A DNA stretch of 64,000 nt from Unio delphinus (GCA_029339505.1 JAQISU010000119.1:2085001-2149000); one strand, 5' to 3'. Numbered from the stretch's first letter, positions 22,054 to 32,814 are shown. Notes: generated by a model not told the origin, from the letters alone. Program-made: numbers and translations.

Positions 22054-22647
22054 ATGTCATTGACGCTGTCATCGATGAAATCCTCGTCATCGCATCAATA
22101 TCGATACGACACCGTAAAAGAATTTTCCGCGATCTTGAAATCGCTTTCTGAGCGTTATCGTGAAAAAATGAAAAAATACCGTAGAATAATTACCACCATC
22201 GATGTAACTGTGTACTCGGTGTCCGGTGTGATGGCCAGCGCCGGGGTTATTTCGTCGACGGTGATCATGATCGCGCCGATTGCAGTTCCAATTGCTATCT
22301 CCGCGGCAACAACAATTGCGGCAGTCGCCACCGCGATAAATAAAAAGTTATCATCGTGTTCTCAGAAAAAACTCAGTGATTATGCAGCTCGGTACCGGGT
22401 GGTATTTGACGCATACTCGAAATTTTCCGAGTTGATCTCGCTGTCGATAGATAATTCGTTCATATCCGATGTTGACTTTTCCACGATGACCCAGTTGTAT
22501 AACTCTGCGATGTTAAAATTGGAAATTGAAGACAGCGTTAACAATAATGTCACTACAATTCAACGAATTTCAACTGCTTCAACGAATCGCGGAGAATACC
22601 ACTCCGATACGAACAAGCATGATATCAATAACATCAACAAACCCTGA
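22054..22647 (+). CDS. Two-helix membrane protein, Polinton-conserved, element 1
   Basis: An intact 197-codon frame. A basic, probably coiled N-terminus (to about residue 48) is followed by two hydrophobic helices with a short turn (DVTVYSVSGVMASAGVIS and MIAPIAVPIAISAATTIA). A helical C-terminal region contains the pattern SxFSELISLSIDxSFISDxDF. Many Polinton/adintovirus genomes carry an uncharacterised gene with this layout next to the penton gene. The function is unknown; membrane insertion is predicted from hydrophobicity. The penton gene starts inside its 3' end (101-nt overlap), and the same overlap is kept in element 2. Confidence 0.65.
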   Translation: MSLTLSSMKSSSSHQYRYDTVKEFSAILKSLSERYREKMKKYRRIITTIDVTVYSVSGVMASAGVISSTVIMIAPIAVPIAISAATTIAAVATAINKKLSSCSQKKLSDYAARYRVVFDAYSKFSELISLSIDNSFISDVDFSTMTQLYNSAMLKLEIEDSVNNNVTTIQRISTASTNRGEYHSDTNKHDINNINKP

Positions 22648-23890
22648 ATTTAGTGTGAACTTTTCTTCTCCGATTCCAGTGCGTGAGATCGCGCTGGCAA
22701 AATTACGAGTATATCATAGCTGGCCTAATATCAGATCGGTTGCATTTGGTGGTCAGCAACCCAATAACGCACTGGTGTTCTCGTATAAGAATAAACCCGA
22801 TGATACTCCAGAGTGGGAAACTGTTTCGTTACCAACTGGGTCGTACCAAATTAAGCAAATCAATGCTGAAATTCAGCGTAGAATAAAATCAATCACTGGA
22901 AAAGAATAAAAAATAGCTATTAATCTTCATCAACCGACGCTCTCGTCGTCGATCGAAATAAGCACAGAGGGATACGCTGTAGATATATATAACAGCTCGT
23001 TGAGAACAGCGTTAGGATGGCCTGAAAAACCACCGGAAAAATCCACCACCTACTTAACCACGGACGTACAATCATATCATGAAATCAATCCCAGTTATCG
23101 AGATAATTTATCTGATATAAGAAAAGAAAAAATCGCCGATAGATTTATATTTACCAACAAAAACACATTGCAATGGGATTTTATAATTAAAAGAACAGCC
23201 GACTCATCTGTTACTATTTCATTTACCCTAACTGACGTCATTGATTGTTTTAAGGAAATTAATCAATTATATAACACACAACTAGAACAACTACAGCAAA
23301 CAAAATCGCGAAAACACATTGAAATAATAAATCAGCTTGTATCTGACATGGAATATATCAATGAACTAATTATTAAAACAATAATTAATGACAACAGCGA
23401 CAGTAAACAACAATTCCTAACCAGTTACAAGACCACAGAAGACAATCTACGTAATTTCAAGCTTCCCGGGTACAAAGCTGAAAGACTAAAATAACATATT
23501 AGTGATGTTATCAAGACATTACAATTACAAGATTCAACTACACTCCTTAAATATAATAATGACCCAGATGGCGGAGGCAGGCATATTGCCCCGCACAATG
23601 TAAATATTTCAGCTGTGATTGCGCTTAATTTAGTATGTGATGCAATTGAAGGAAGCTATAAAATTAATCTAGAGCAATCAAATCAAGCTCAGCAGGGATA
23701 TATTCTTTATTCGTTTGCACCAACAGCTCCTCCAGGATACCTAATTATTGAAAACCCAATTAATCCTGTCTACATGCGATGCCATAATAATTCGTTAACG
23801 AGAATTAATTTCCGACTCACCGACCAGTCAAAAAGTTTAATTGATCTACAAGATGAGGTGTTAGCGATTAGTTTCTTTGTAAGGTCCTAA
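22547..23890 (+). pseudogene. Penton-like minor capsid protein, element 1
   Basis: Starting at ATG 22547 (MSLQFNEFQLLQRI), the gene spans 447 codons in one continuous frame. It has only two interruptions, TAA at 22907-22909 and TAA at 23492-23494, with sense codons at both places in element 2. Landmarks are EIALAKLRVYHSWPNI, LPTGSYQIKQIN, SLRTALGW and, at the end, ILYSFAPTAPPGY, INPVYMRC and LTDQSKSLIDLQ. That C-terminal pattern is characteristic of the Polinton/adintovirus penton-like single-jelly-roll protein that fills capsid vertices. A weak upstream motif (AATTGAAGACAGCGTTA, 22524-22540) lies inside the preceding gene. The terminal palindrome follows 64 bp after the stop. Confidence 0.85.
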
Positions 23891-23953
23891 AGACTCGATC
23901 AAATATTCGGTTGAACTCGTAAATGATTTTTGTTAACCAGAACTGAAAGTTCC

Positions 23954-24148
23954 AGCAGCAGAGAGGGTGAACGACAACAAGTTGCGACCAAAATTGATTG
24001 AAAAATCGTAAAGTCTCCGTTTGCCAAATGGAGACTTATTTTTTTTTTGTTAAAATATGAGATTTCGTTGGAAGGTTCTATTTTTTGTTTTAAGGATTTA
24101 ATCTATTTTTTGTCTGAAAACGTTGTAGGGTTCACCCTCTCTGCTGCT
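23954..24148. repeat. Terminal palindrome of element 1
   Basis: The outer arms are a perfect 19-bp inverted repeat: AGCAGCAGAGAGGGTGAAC at 23954-23972 and its complement at 24130-24148. Weaker pairing continues inward for roughly 30 more bases. The interior holds a smaller hairpin (8-bp stem AAGTCTCC/GGAGACTT at 24011-24037, 11-nt loop). Bases 23981-24024 are identical to the reverse complement of 31302-31345 at the end of element 2. It follows the last virion gene, and no viral sequence is found beyond 24148. I read it as the end of the viral genome. Confidence 0.7.
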
Positions 24149-25185
24149 CCACTCACGGTACGTGTTTTGACCAGCCGTTCTTTAAGATAAATGCACCCAT
24201 GAAGTTCATGTCATTTGCGAGGTTGGATTTATCTGTAAATTGTCACAAAAAGTATAATCTCAAAAAGCTAATAAAGTTGTCTAACACCAAAGACAGAATA
24301 ACTATAGTTTGTTATGGCTAGATTTGTTTTACAGACACAATATTTTTTGAAAAAAAATCTGATATGAGTAGATTAAGTCTGAACCAGACATTTGCCATTA
24401 TAGAGCAGACGTAACACTTTCTGAGTCGTCAACAAGGTTTTTGGGTCACCCAGTGCATCGTTGAAGATTAATTGTTTTAGATGACTTCTGGCTTCATCAG
24501 TAATGAATGAAGATGATTTGGGACGATGTCAAAGTGTTTAGTCCATCGTTGACGAATCTTCATATGCCTCCTTCTGTGCTGAGGAGCTGGATGATGAAGA
24601 GGATATAGGTTCAAACATTTATTTCCGGTAATTGTAGAAGTTCTTCATGTCAGCTGGTCTGCGTAGCATTGGATCACGTCAGTTCTGTTTGTCAGCCATT
24701 TGTTTTGCATCCTACAGAGCTTGGGCTGAGTTAAGTTTGAAGAAGGAGCTGCAAGAATGGTGAACAGATCAAGTTTTCCACACACACACACACACAAACT
24801 ATTTACTCAGAGAGAGTAAGTAGAACGAGATTTAAAACAAAAATAAAGCCTCTACGGACACAGGGTTGGCAGACCAAAACTAATTCAGACAAAATAAATA
24901 TAAATGACAGTTTTGGTTTCAAACGAATATTATATCAAGTCTGATACGATATCTTGATCTAGGGTCATAACAATTTATCGTTAGAAATCCATGTGGGAAT
25001 GAATGAGCGTGACTAAAGAAATTTCAAAAAAAATTATAATCCATATCTCCACTGCACCAGGTCTGGTGAATATTTCGTAGAATATGTGTCAACTCCATTA
25101 ACTACAGCAAGAATATTTCAGTCATCGCTAATCACTTTTGGTAATTGTGTATATTGTTAAGTAACATAAATCACTTCAGTATTTG
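24149..25185. other. Spacer without recognisable genes
   Basis: Between the end of element 1 and fragment P4. A short CA repeat lies at 24781-24797. No other feature seen. Confidence 0.45.
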
Positions 25186-25189
25186 TATG

Positions 25190-25560
25190 TCAACCGCTGG
25201 AAGATATCCTAGAAGGATTGTTTTGATTGTCTAATATCGTATAATAATACACAACTAGATTTTCAATATTTCCATCAATATAATCAACGCTTGGTCTGTT
25301 TTCGATATCGGTTATAAATTTAATAATATCCTCGTCGATTTCCGATTTTGCATTATCGTTAAAATCCTTTAACATCTCATAAAATCGCTGATTGTCTATG
25401 CACGGTGCAGCCAAATATAATTATCCCATTTCATCCATCTAGTTATCAAATTAAGTAGCAACTGCGTCTTGTCACTTCTGGATAGTCCAATTATAATCAT
25501 GCGAATATAATTTGGTAGCGCTGCATGATGCTTAATGGGTTCTCGTGTTTATGTCGCCGA
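25190..25560 (-). pseudogene. FtsK/HerA-type genome-packaging ATPase relic
   Basis: Read on the minus strand, a decayed Walker A region (GLSRSDKTQLLLNLI, where the Gly before Lys is now Asp) lies around 25455-25500. It is followed after a frameshift by an open stretch (25414-25190) with LAAPCIDNQRFYEML and a Walker B-like hydrophobic run, NLVVYY. The spacing and wording fit the packaging ATPase of Polinton and A32-like families, which pumps DNA into capsids. It is truncated and mutated in both nucleotide-binding motifs. It lies upstream of and divergent from the PLA2 gene. No second copy was found in the window. Confidence 0.6.
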
Positions 25561-25734
25561 AAAATCAATTACATTCATGTTATTATAAATAAATTATGGA
25601 TCTACACTGTGTTAAATGTAAGACGCGTACTAGCACAAACGACTTGACAGCAATTACATCAAGCAATAACTCTTGCAGGTAGGTGTCTACAATGTTTTAC
25701 AAACAAATTTGTTTCTATGAAATCGGGTATTGAT

Positions 25735-26095
25735 TTTTAAAAAAACGAGGTGATATTGCAGCAAAACTTTGCGGGACTCCATGGGGGAAATATCCAGGAG
25801 AAAAACACTATCCAGGGTATAGTTATTGTGGCCCTGGAACCAGACTCGACATCAGACTTGATGGCCAAGACCATCCCCGACTCGGCGAATATCCAATAAA
25901 CTCTATTGATAAGGCGTGTCATGCTCATGATGCTGCTTATAAAAGTAGCAATCCGCATCACAGACATATCGCAGATGTGAAATTGATTCATGCGCTGAAT
26001 TATAGCACTGATAAATATTTCAAATAAAAATTAGCTTAGTGGTTGATAAAATCAGCGATTAAAAGTACATTAATGCTGGGTGCAGGAAATTAATA
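25735..26095 (+). pseudogene. Parvovirus-type phospholipase A2 domain protein, copy 2
   Basis: The forward frame contains YPGYSYCGPGTRLD (calcium loop) and DKACHAHDAAYKSS (catalytic His-Asp), then VKLIHALN and a lysine-rich tail. The key residues are kept. A stop near 26026 and loss of the N-terminal start make it a pseudogene. It lies between the packaging ATPase (-) and the integrase (+), the same neighbour order on its right side as copy 1. A role in membrane breach is inferred from the parvovirus VP1 domain. Confidence 0.8.
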
Positions 26096-26100
26096 ACAAT

Positions 26101-27110
26101 ATGTGATCTATTATTCCCCTAGAGGATCCTGGCGGGGAAATCAGGACTCAATAAACTCACTAACGCCAAAAAAGTAAAAAACAAAATTATAACCGCGGCA
26201 GATAGGTCATCCAAAAAGGCGATATAGGAGACTTACCTACATCCAACTTAACAAATTACCATCACACATTTTGATGTCAGCGTTCCTAAGGAAATTCATC
26301 AGGCTGATATATGCCGCACGATACTGTTAATAAAGACATGTATGTGCTAACCGTAGTTGATGTTTCGAGTAGATAAAAAGAAGCTGAAGTATTAACGACA
26401 AAGTCATAAACTGATGTAGGTTCTGCGTTTGAAAGAATGGATCGACGAGGTACTCTGCATTGACCAAATCTCATCCAAGTTGATAATGGCAAGAAATTTC
26501 AGGGTGCAGTGTTATCAACAATGGAGCATTAAAATACCAGGCTAAGACGAGGACATACTGCAATACACCGCAATCAGGCAATTTTTAAACGATTTAATCG
26601 GACACTTGCTGAGCGGTTATTTGGATTTCAATACGTGAAGGAATTTATTAAGGATAAACGATCTCGTGAATGGGTCAAGAGATTACCAGGTGTGATAAAT
26701 GCGCTAAATAATGAAATTACTCGTTAAATTATTACGAAAGCTGCTATCGCCATCAGAAAAAGTATATACCGGTACAAAAATGCACAAAATGTTTTTTTTT
26801 TCAAAACAACGAATACTCGGCAATTGTCACTGTAAGATATTTGTACGAGGCGGGTGAACTTGAAAGCGGTAACAAAATATCTACTGATCCTATTTGGGGT
26901 GTCACCGCACATAAAATATGTAACATAACATGATCCATGGGTAGACCCACAATCTATAGATTAGATCAACACTGCTCCTCAGAGTGGATTTACACGTGAA
27001 CAATTACAAGTGATACCCGAGGAAACTCAATTGCTGCCGCGTGGTCTTAAATAGCACCTTTGCGTCTGTTGCACTCAAGACGGGTCAAAATCACATTATA
27101 TCTGGTATGA
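26101..27110 (+). pseudogene. Polinton-type integrase (rve), copy 2
   Basis: More complete than copy 1. It starts with VIYYSPRGSWRG-like sequence. It retains the first catalytic region (VVDVSS near 26355), the second catalytic Asp in QVDNGK (26475-26492) and the third region around RTLAERLFGFQYVKEF (near 26600-26645), then a C-terminal part ending near 27060. Several frameshifts and stops are scattered through it. As a DDE-type enzyme it would join the viral ends to host DNA. A short conserved tail with YIWY at 27095-27110 is also found in copy 1 near 13310. Confidence 0.82.
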
Positions 27111-27239
27111 GCACGACAATTATGTTTTCTATCCACGGCAAATTGGCGAGGATCTTTACCCGAATACTTCCAACGCATTATAATATTACAGCTTGCGCAG
27201 TGATTATTCTGTTGTTGTTTCAGCGTAATTATAAATTCA

Positions 27240-28310
27240 ACATGAATATCAAATTCTTGTTTATTTTTTTGTATCCTGTTGTTTATAACCAGCGAGTTTT
27301 GGTCTGATTATATCATCACTGATTGTGGTGTCATTAGCATCTAAACAACTCTTCGAGATAAATTTATTCTTCGTTCTCTGGAGATTTTATCAGCGCGCAA
27401 TGCATCTTCTACAACACTGATATAAACCGGCACAATATCATTTAACACGAGATTCTGCTTTGACAGTCTGTCCTGGAATATGAACTTCTATATTCTGTCT
27501 TCGTGTATCTGTAGTCTTATACCACAATGGCACTGAAAGTGTTGCGAATTTTTCTTTGTTCTTTTCAAATAACGTCATCTGATGTGTGTCTCTGATTATC
27601 TTTCTACTTTCAACTAAAAAATCGTTTGGTCTCCACGCTTTACAAAAATCATTTAATGAGGTTTCTGAAAGTATTTCAAGCGCAATTTCACACTGGATTT
27701 TATCCGCTTGTAAACTAATTAATTTCTTGAATTGACCTAATTCTTCATCAAGAGATCTATGATCAGTGCTAATTTCATCATAATGATCTACAAAATTATT
27801 CAGCCAATCATGCGGAGACAAGCCGACAAATGGTTGTGATTGAACTTGATCGCCACACATTATCACAGCTGTATTTTTCGGTAACAGCCACCCGATAAAC
27901 ATTTTTAATATATGTAACTACACTGTGCATATTTCATCCTAAATATTAATTTCAGGAATATATTTCTCGCCCATTCGATCAGGATTCCATGCGTCACCTT
28001 TCCATTGAAAGAATATGTGATAAGTGCAAGCATTAACTCCTCGCTGTTTTATCTCTCTTGCAAGTCTATGTGTTAGTGTTAGCACAGTCATGTTTCATTT
28101 CCCTCGAAATAATTCGATAACACGAGGCGTCTTCCCTGACCTGCCATATCCATGTAAGTAACTGGTTTTATATTTACATATTGGATCGGATGACGAAGGG
28201 GCTTTCGATAGTTCTAATATCTGATTGTGTTTGATGTAATTGTTTTCAATCGTAACATCTGCTAATTTATAATCGTACAACATTTTTTTATTCTCCATTA
28301 TCCCCAAAAC
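27240..28310 (-). pseudogene. SF1 helicase, copy in fragment P4
   Basis: Motif I (Walker A) is intact in LHGYGRSGKTPRVIEL (within 28307-28095). Motif III lies in the next open stretch (27902-27438): VIMCGDQVQSQPF, then DHRSLDEE and PVPLWYKTT. The C-terminal motifs V and VI are largely lost after 27430. The strand is shared with the polymerase just upstream. Stops and frameshifts occur near 27920-28090. The layout (Walker A, then CGDxxQ, then RSLD) is that of Pif1/RecD-like SF1 helicases. Confidence 0.8.
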
Positions 28311-28314
28311 TCGT

Positions 28315-29390
28315 CGGAATTTGTAAATTAAGCCACTGCTTTGTTATGTTTGATATCTCTATAAAATTAATCAGTGGCGACTATAACCACAAATTCAGGA
28401 AATCTATTTATCATCGATAGCAATTTGACAGAAGCATAAGCCAGCATAGGCGATGTGTGTATTCGTGACAATCTCGATTTACGTAAGTAACAATTTACCA
28501 AATTTTGTTCATCTTTACGATTGACGTATATACCTCTAGATGTTGCATCCGTGATTATAAAGTCGTATTCAGCATCATCTAGAAATAATCGTGAATAATG
28601 TCACTTGTGACCGTGTGCACCACCCTGGGTGAATTTACCAATTATTCTTCCAACGAGTTCCCTTGCTTGTTTTTTTCGGACTTCAAAGATCTCCTTGGAT
28701 GCTTTATCAATATTTTCTTTGTCGAGGGAAGGAGATTTTATATACACTATCGGGTTGAGATACCCGAATTGGATTCTGCGCGTGATATGATATAATTGCC
28801 TTGGAGACAATCAGCGATTTCAGTATTTTATAGTCAATCATATAAAGTAAAAACACTATTGGTACCCAGTGTTTTTCAGATTTGTGTCTACCAATCCAAA
28901 CATAACAGACATCCTTTAGCGTTCTCGAATGATTGTACACAAGCGAATCCGATTAGATCAAAACCTGGAAGCGGCCCGTTAGGCGCAACTCGTGTCATCG
29001 AGTGGGTGGGATGCCCAAGTCGATTAAAATACCCAGCGCACACACAATACCCGTCGGATAACACGCAAACTAATCAACTGACACAACACTTTCTTGATCA
29101 TATTTGGTATTCCATAATCACCATGTCCATACTCTACACAACTGGCTTGGACATCTGAGAGAAATTCAGCTCTTGTTGGTTTCCATTGATTTTTTTTTCT
29201 CGCGAAATAAACTGCAACTGACGGGAATGTAAAACAGTTTGTTAGTAATTCCTCATCGTTATCCGTTGAAAAACCACGAGCTAGTTTTCTCATCTCGTCG
29301 TGAAGAGATTCAGTACGGTAAATTAAGCCGTTAGGTCTTACAAATTGATCGAATTTACACTCTTCGTCTTCAAACTGAGAGTTTTAACTT
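28315..29390 (-). pseudogene. B-family DNA polymerase, copy in fragment P4
   Basis: The minus strand holds a decayed motif C (VIVATD, followed by a stop) near 28375-28392. Upstream is an open stretch with RELVGRIIGKFTQGG (28810-28601), which could be the polymerase motif B region, and further segments at 28940-28707 and 29293-29024. Similarity to 14560-15170 supports the C-terminal part. The N-terminal assignment is tentative because I see no clear exonuclease motifs. Polintons use a protein-primed polymerase of this family. It is broken by several frameshifts, and the similarity ends near a C-run at 29418. Confidence 0.6.
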
Positions 29391-29639
29391 TCCGCATGAA
29401 TACAATCAAACAAATCCCCCCCCCCAACAGTTCACCCCACAGAACTAAACTGGTCGATATTGTTTGGTTCTAACCCGCGGACATATTGTTACTGCGTTAG
29501 GCCACGCGTGTGCATTATAATCAACAATCTTGATTGGAGACCCCCTTGATTTCCCAAGCCTCGGTACGAAAAGTAGCAGAAACTATTACTAAATCAGCCC
29601 TATCCAAGCGAACTGTAAACATAATTCGGGTTGAACATT

Positions 29640-29800
29640 ATATAAAAGGAAATATCCTAACACCTAAGGGTGATAACTCATGTAGTGATGTGTGTATAAT
29701 ACCAAAAGGGAAGTAACTCATGTAGTAATGTGTGTATAAACCCTAACACCAAAGGGAAGTAAGTAATGTACTAATGTGTGTATAATCATGTAACAGAGTT
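29640..29800 (+). repeat. Short tandem repeat, three units
   Basis: Three units with AAGGGAAGTAACTCATGTAG and AATGTGTGTATAA, period about 45-60 bp. No coding content. Confidence 0.7.
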
Positions 29801-30451
29801 AAATCTTTTGTTGTTGTTACGGAAAAAGCTCCATGATTTCATGGGAATAATCATATATTATATATCAATTCGTTATCTGATCTATTTTGTGCATTCTGTC
29901 AGAAAGCAAGTCAAACAACTGAATATTTACAACAGCATAATTTATTTGTTTAATAATTCTGTCAGTTATCTTGCTTTCTTTAGATTTTATCAATAATTAT
30001 GATTAAGTTAAAACGAATCTAAAAATCACACTCCCGTGTTGTTGATTTGAGGGTATTAATAAGCTTATATAGTTTATAACCGGTTTGTATTATATGGGCT
30101 CCAAAATATGATTGAAATTCTACTGAAAACTACTCTCTGTCACACTGTTGCACGGTCTGAAGGTGTTTTTGCATTCTCCCGGAAGATTTTTATGACGGAG
30201 AGTGCTTCAGTTGAATGTAGAGCAGGGCTCACATTATGTGTTGGATTGTCCTATATAATCCCTTGTGTTGTATTGTCCTATATGATTATAAATAGTTGAA
30301 TATAATCATTTGTATGTGCCGTCCTATATAATCATTTGTATATAATTGTATATAGCGTATATATTTGTATATAATTGTGTATGTTATACGTACTCTCTTT
30401 GAGCCTCTTAAATTGGCAATGACATTTCAAGGGTTCATACGGGAAATCTGC

Positions 30452-30612
<161 letters not shown>

Positions 30613-30749
30613 CTTAATTAAGATATATATATGTTGTGTCGTCATACACTAAGCACACCTTCTGAGGCTTTAGACTGTTATTTGACAGGTTAGAAACTCA
30701 CAACGCGGATTGTGTTTCGTGCTGACTCTGGGCCCACTCAGATGCAAAG

Positions 30750-31170
30750 GCACCTTTGGTGAAGCATGTATCTAATAGAAGGAGAACGTGCAACAAAAGT
30801 TGCGGATAATACGCCATATGACGCAAATTTGCCTGTTAGTTTTGTAAATGATGGTATTATAGCATTATTTAGTAGTGCTAAATATATGATCGATGAAAAA
30901 GAGATTGAATCTATAGAGCATGATGTTGACGTTGCCACAACAATAACGGGTTTCGCAAGATATTATGATGATTATACAAGATCGGATAGACCATCTATGC
31001 TGTTCGCTAAGGATATTACTAATAATTACTAATAATGCTGATCATAATCAGTATATTAAAAGGCAACCGAGAAATCTTGCTCATACTCCAAATGTTGATG
31101 GCAAAAACATGATTATTAACAGTAATCCTAATTACAACCTAGGGTTTGCAACACGCGTATCAATGTTTCA
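30750..31170 (+). pseudogene. Major capsid protein fragment (element 3 type)
   Basis: The forward frame from 30766 encodes YLIEGERATKVADN, GIIALFSSAKYMI, VATTITGFARY and SMLFAKDITNN, matching the N-terminal third of the double-jelly-roll capsid protein. It then continues in a second frame to NYNLGFATRVSMFQ. The first 70 or so residues are missing and replaced by non-viral DNA at the same point as in 62252-63405. It stops abruptly at about 31170, where the terminal palindrome of element 2 begins, so element 2 appears to have landed in this older capsid copy. Confidence 0.8.
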
Positions 31171-31172
31171 AT

Positions 31173-31372
31173 GAGCTGCAGAGTGGGCGAATATCACAAC
31201 TTTTTTCGACAAAATTGATTGAAGCCTCAAAACGGAAAATAGAGCCTTCCTGCGAATCTCATATTTCCCCCCCCCCCCCAAAAAAAATACGTTTTCATTT
31301 AGCAAACGGAGACTTTACGATTTTTCAATCAATTTTGGTCGCAACGATGTTGTCATCGCCCCCTCTGCTGCT
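31173..31372. repeat. Terminal palindrome of element 2
   Basis: The outer arms are GAGCTGCAGAGTGGGCGA (from 31173) and the complement of AGCAGCAGAGGGGGCGATG (ending 31372). They pair imperfectly, and the pairing continues through an AAAATTGATTGAA block in each arm. A C-run and A-run lie in the centre. Bases 31302-31345 are identical, in reverse complement, to 23981-24024. It lies 50 bp beyond the penton stop, as in element 1. Confidence 0.65.
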
Positions 31373-31422
31373 ACAGGTTAACAAAAATAATAAATGATTT
31401 CAACCGAATAGTTGATCGAGTC

Positions 31423-32814
31423 CTAGGACTTTACAAGTAGATTAATCGCTAACACCTCATCCTGCAGATCAATTAGATTATTTGACTGGTCAATGTGTCT
31501 GAAATTAATTCTCGTTAGCGAATTATTATGGCATCGCATATAGACTGGACTAATCGGATTCTCAACAATTATAAGTCCTTGAGGCGCTGTTGGTGCAAAT
31601 GAATACAGAATATATCCCTGCTGGGCTTGATTTGATTGCTCGAGATTTATTTGATAGGTTCCTTCAATTGCATCACATACTAAATTGAGTGCAATCACCT
31701 CTGAAATATTTATATTGTGCGGGGCAATATGCCTACCACCACCATCTAGGTCATTATTGTGGGTCAGGTTTAATAAATCTTCCACTAGATTTCTTTCCCA
31801 TGCGTCATAGATTATTTTAAAACCAATATCGATGGTGTCGTTAAGTGTTTTTTTTTTAAATCAGGTACTTTATAACCGGGTAGTTTAAATGTTGATATAT
31901 CTTCAATGCGGATATTATATTTTTTTGCAAATGTTATTCTCGATGTGGAAGGTTTATCATCGAGTATAACTCGAATAATTTGTAAATGAAATTTGTCTAT
32001 ATCGTCGATGATTTTGTTACATGTTGCTACAACGCTGGTAAATTTATCTCGAGTGAGAGTACCAGATTCAAGAGATATTAATAACAGTGAAAAATCATTA
32101 TTCATCGCTGTGAAATTTTTAATAATGTTAGGTTCGTTAACAAAATGATACCCCTGCAATGGTCGACTCTCCCACCTATGTTCGTATCTGAACCCAAACA
32201 AATATATAGGTACACTGTACTCTTTATAACTTTTTATTGGATAATCAGGTTTTACTTTGTCTGTGACATAATCAGATTTTACAGGTTCTGGTGCTACATC
32301 AGCGGTTTCTTGTCGAGATCGGTTTTCAGGCCATCCTAACACGGTTCTGATTGAGCTTTTATAGATATCTACGACGTAATTAGGTGATTTTATTTCAATG
32401 GCGGATGATAGCGGAGGCTCGTGAACCGTTATAGCGATTGTTGATTCTTCTCCAGTAATCGTTTTTATTCTACGTGCGAATTCATTATTGATTTGTTCGA
32501 TTTGGCAGGACCCTGTTGGTATTGTAACAACGTTGCAGTCTGGAGTCCCGTCTTCTTTATTATTATTCGCGAACACCAATGAGTTATTGGGTCTCTGCCC
32601 ACCAAATGCTACTAAATGCTACCGATCTGATATTAGGTCAACTATGGTATACTCGTAATTTCGCTAGCGCTATCTCCTTCACGGGAACCGGAGAAGGGAA
32701 GTTTACACTAAACTCGGATTTCGTTGATGATTTTGAGATCATGCTTGTTTTCACCGGTTTGGTATTTTCTGCTATTCTTTGAAGCAGTTGCAATTCGTTG
32801 AATTGTAGTGACAT
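31423..32814 (-). pseudogene. Penton-like minor capsid protein, element 2
   Basis: Minus-strand copy of 22547-23890. It starts at 32814 (MSLQFNELQLLQRI), breaks near 32640-32580 (stop and frameshift around the Ser-Trp junction), is open for 255 codons (32579-31812), then shifts near 31860 and ends with the conserved C-terminal block (31785-31423: ILYSFAPTAP, SPVYMRC, LIDLQDEV). The central region between SIRTVLGW and the C-terminal block is longer and different from element 1. That is the least conserved part and perhaps a surface domain. Confidence 0.82.

Noticed and set aside
22547..23890. Stop-codon reassignment to explain in-frame TAA in the penton gene
   Set aside because: Element 2 has ordinary sense codons at both places, other genes end normally at TAA, and TAG and TGA also appear as breaks. 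Simple decay explains it.
17645..24148. Vertebrate or invertebrate adenovirus insertion
   Set aside because: The protease is adenain-like, but the capsid, penton and melittin-like genes and the integrase in sister fragments fit Polinton/adintovirus-like elements, and the gene order is not adenoviral.
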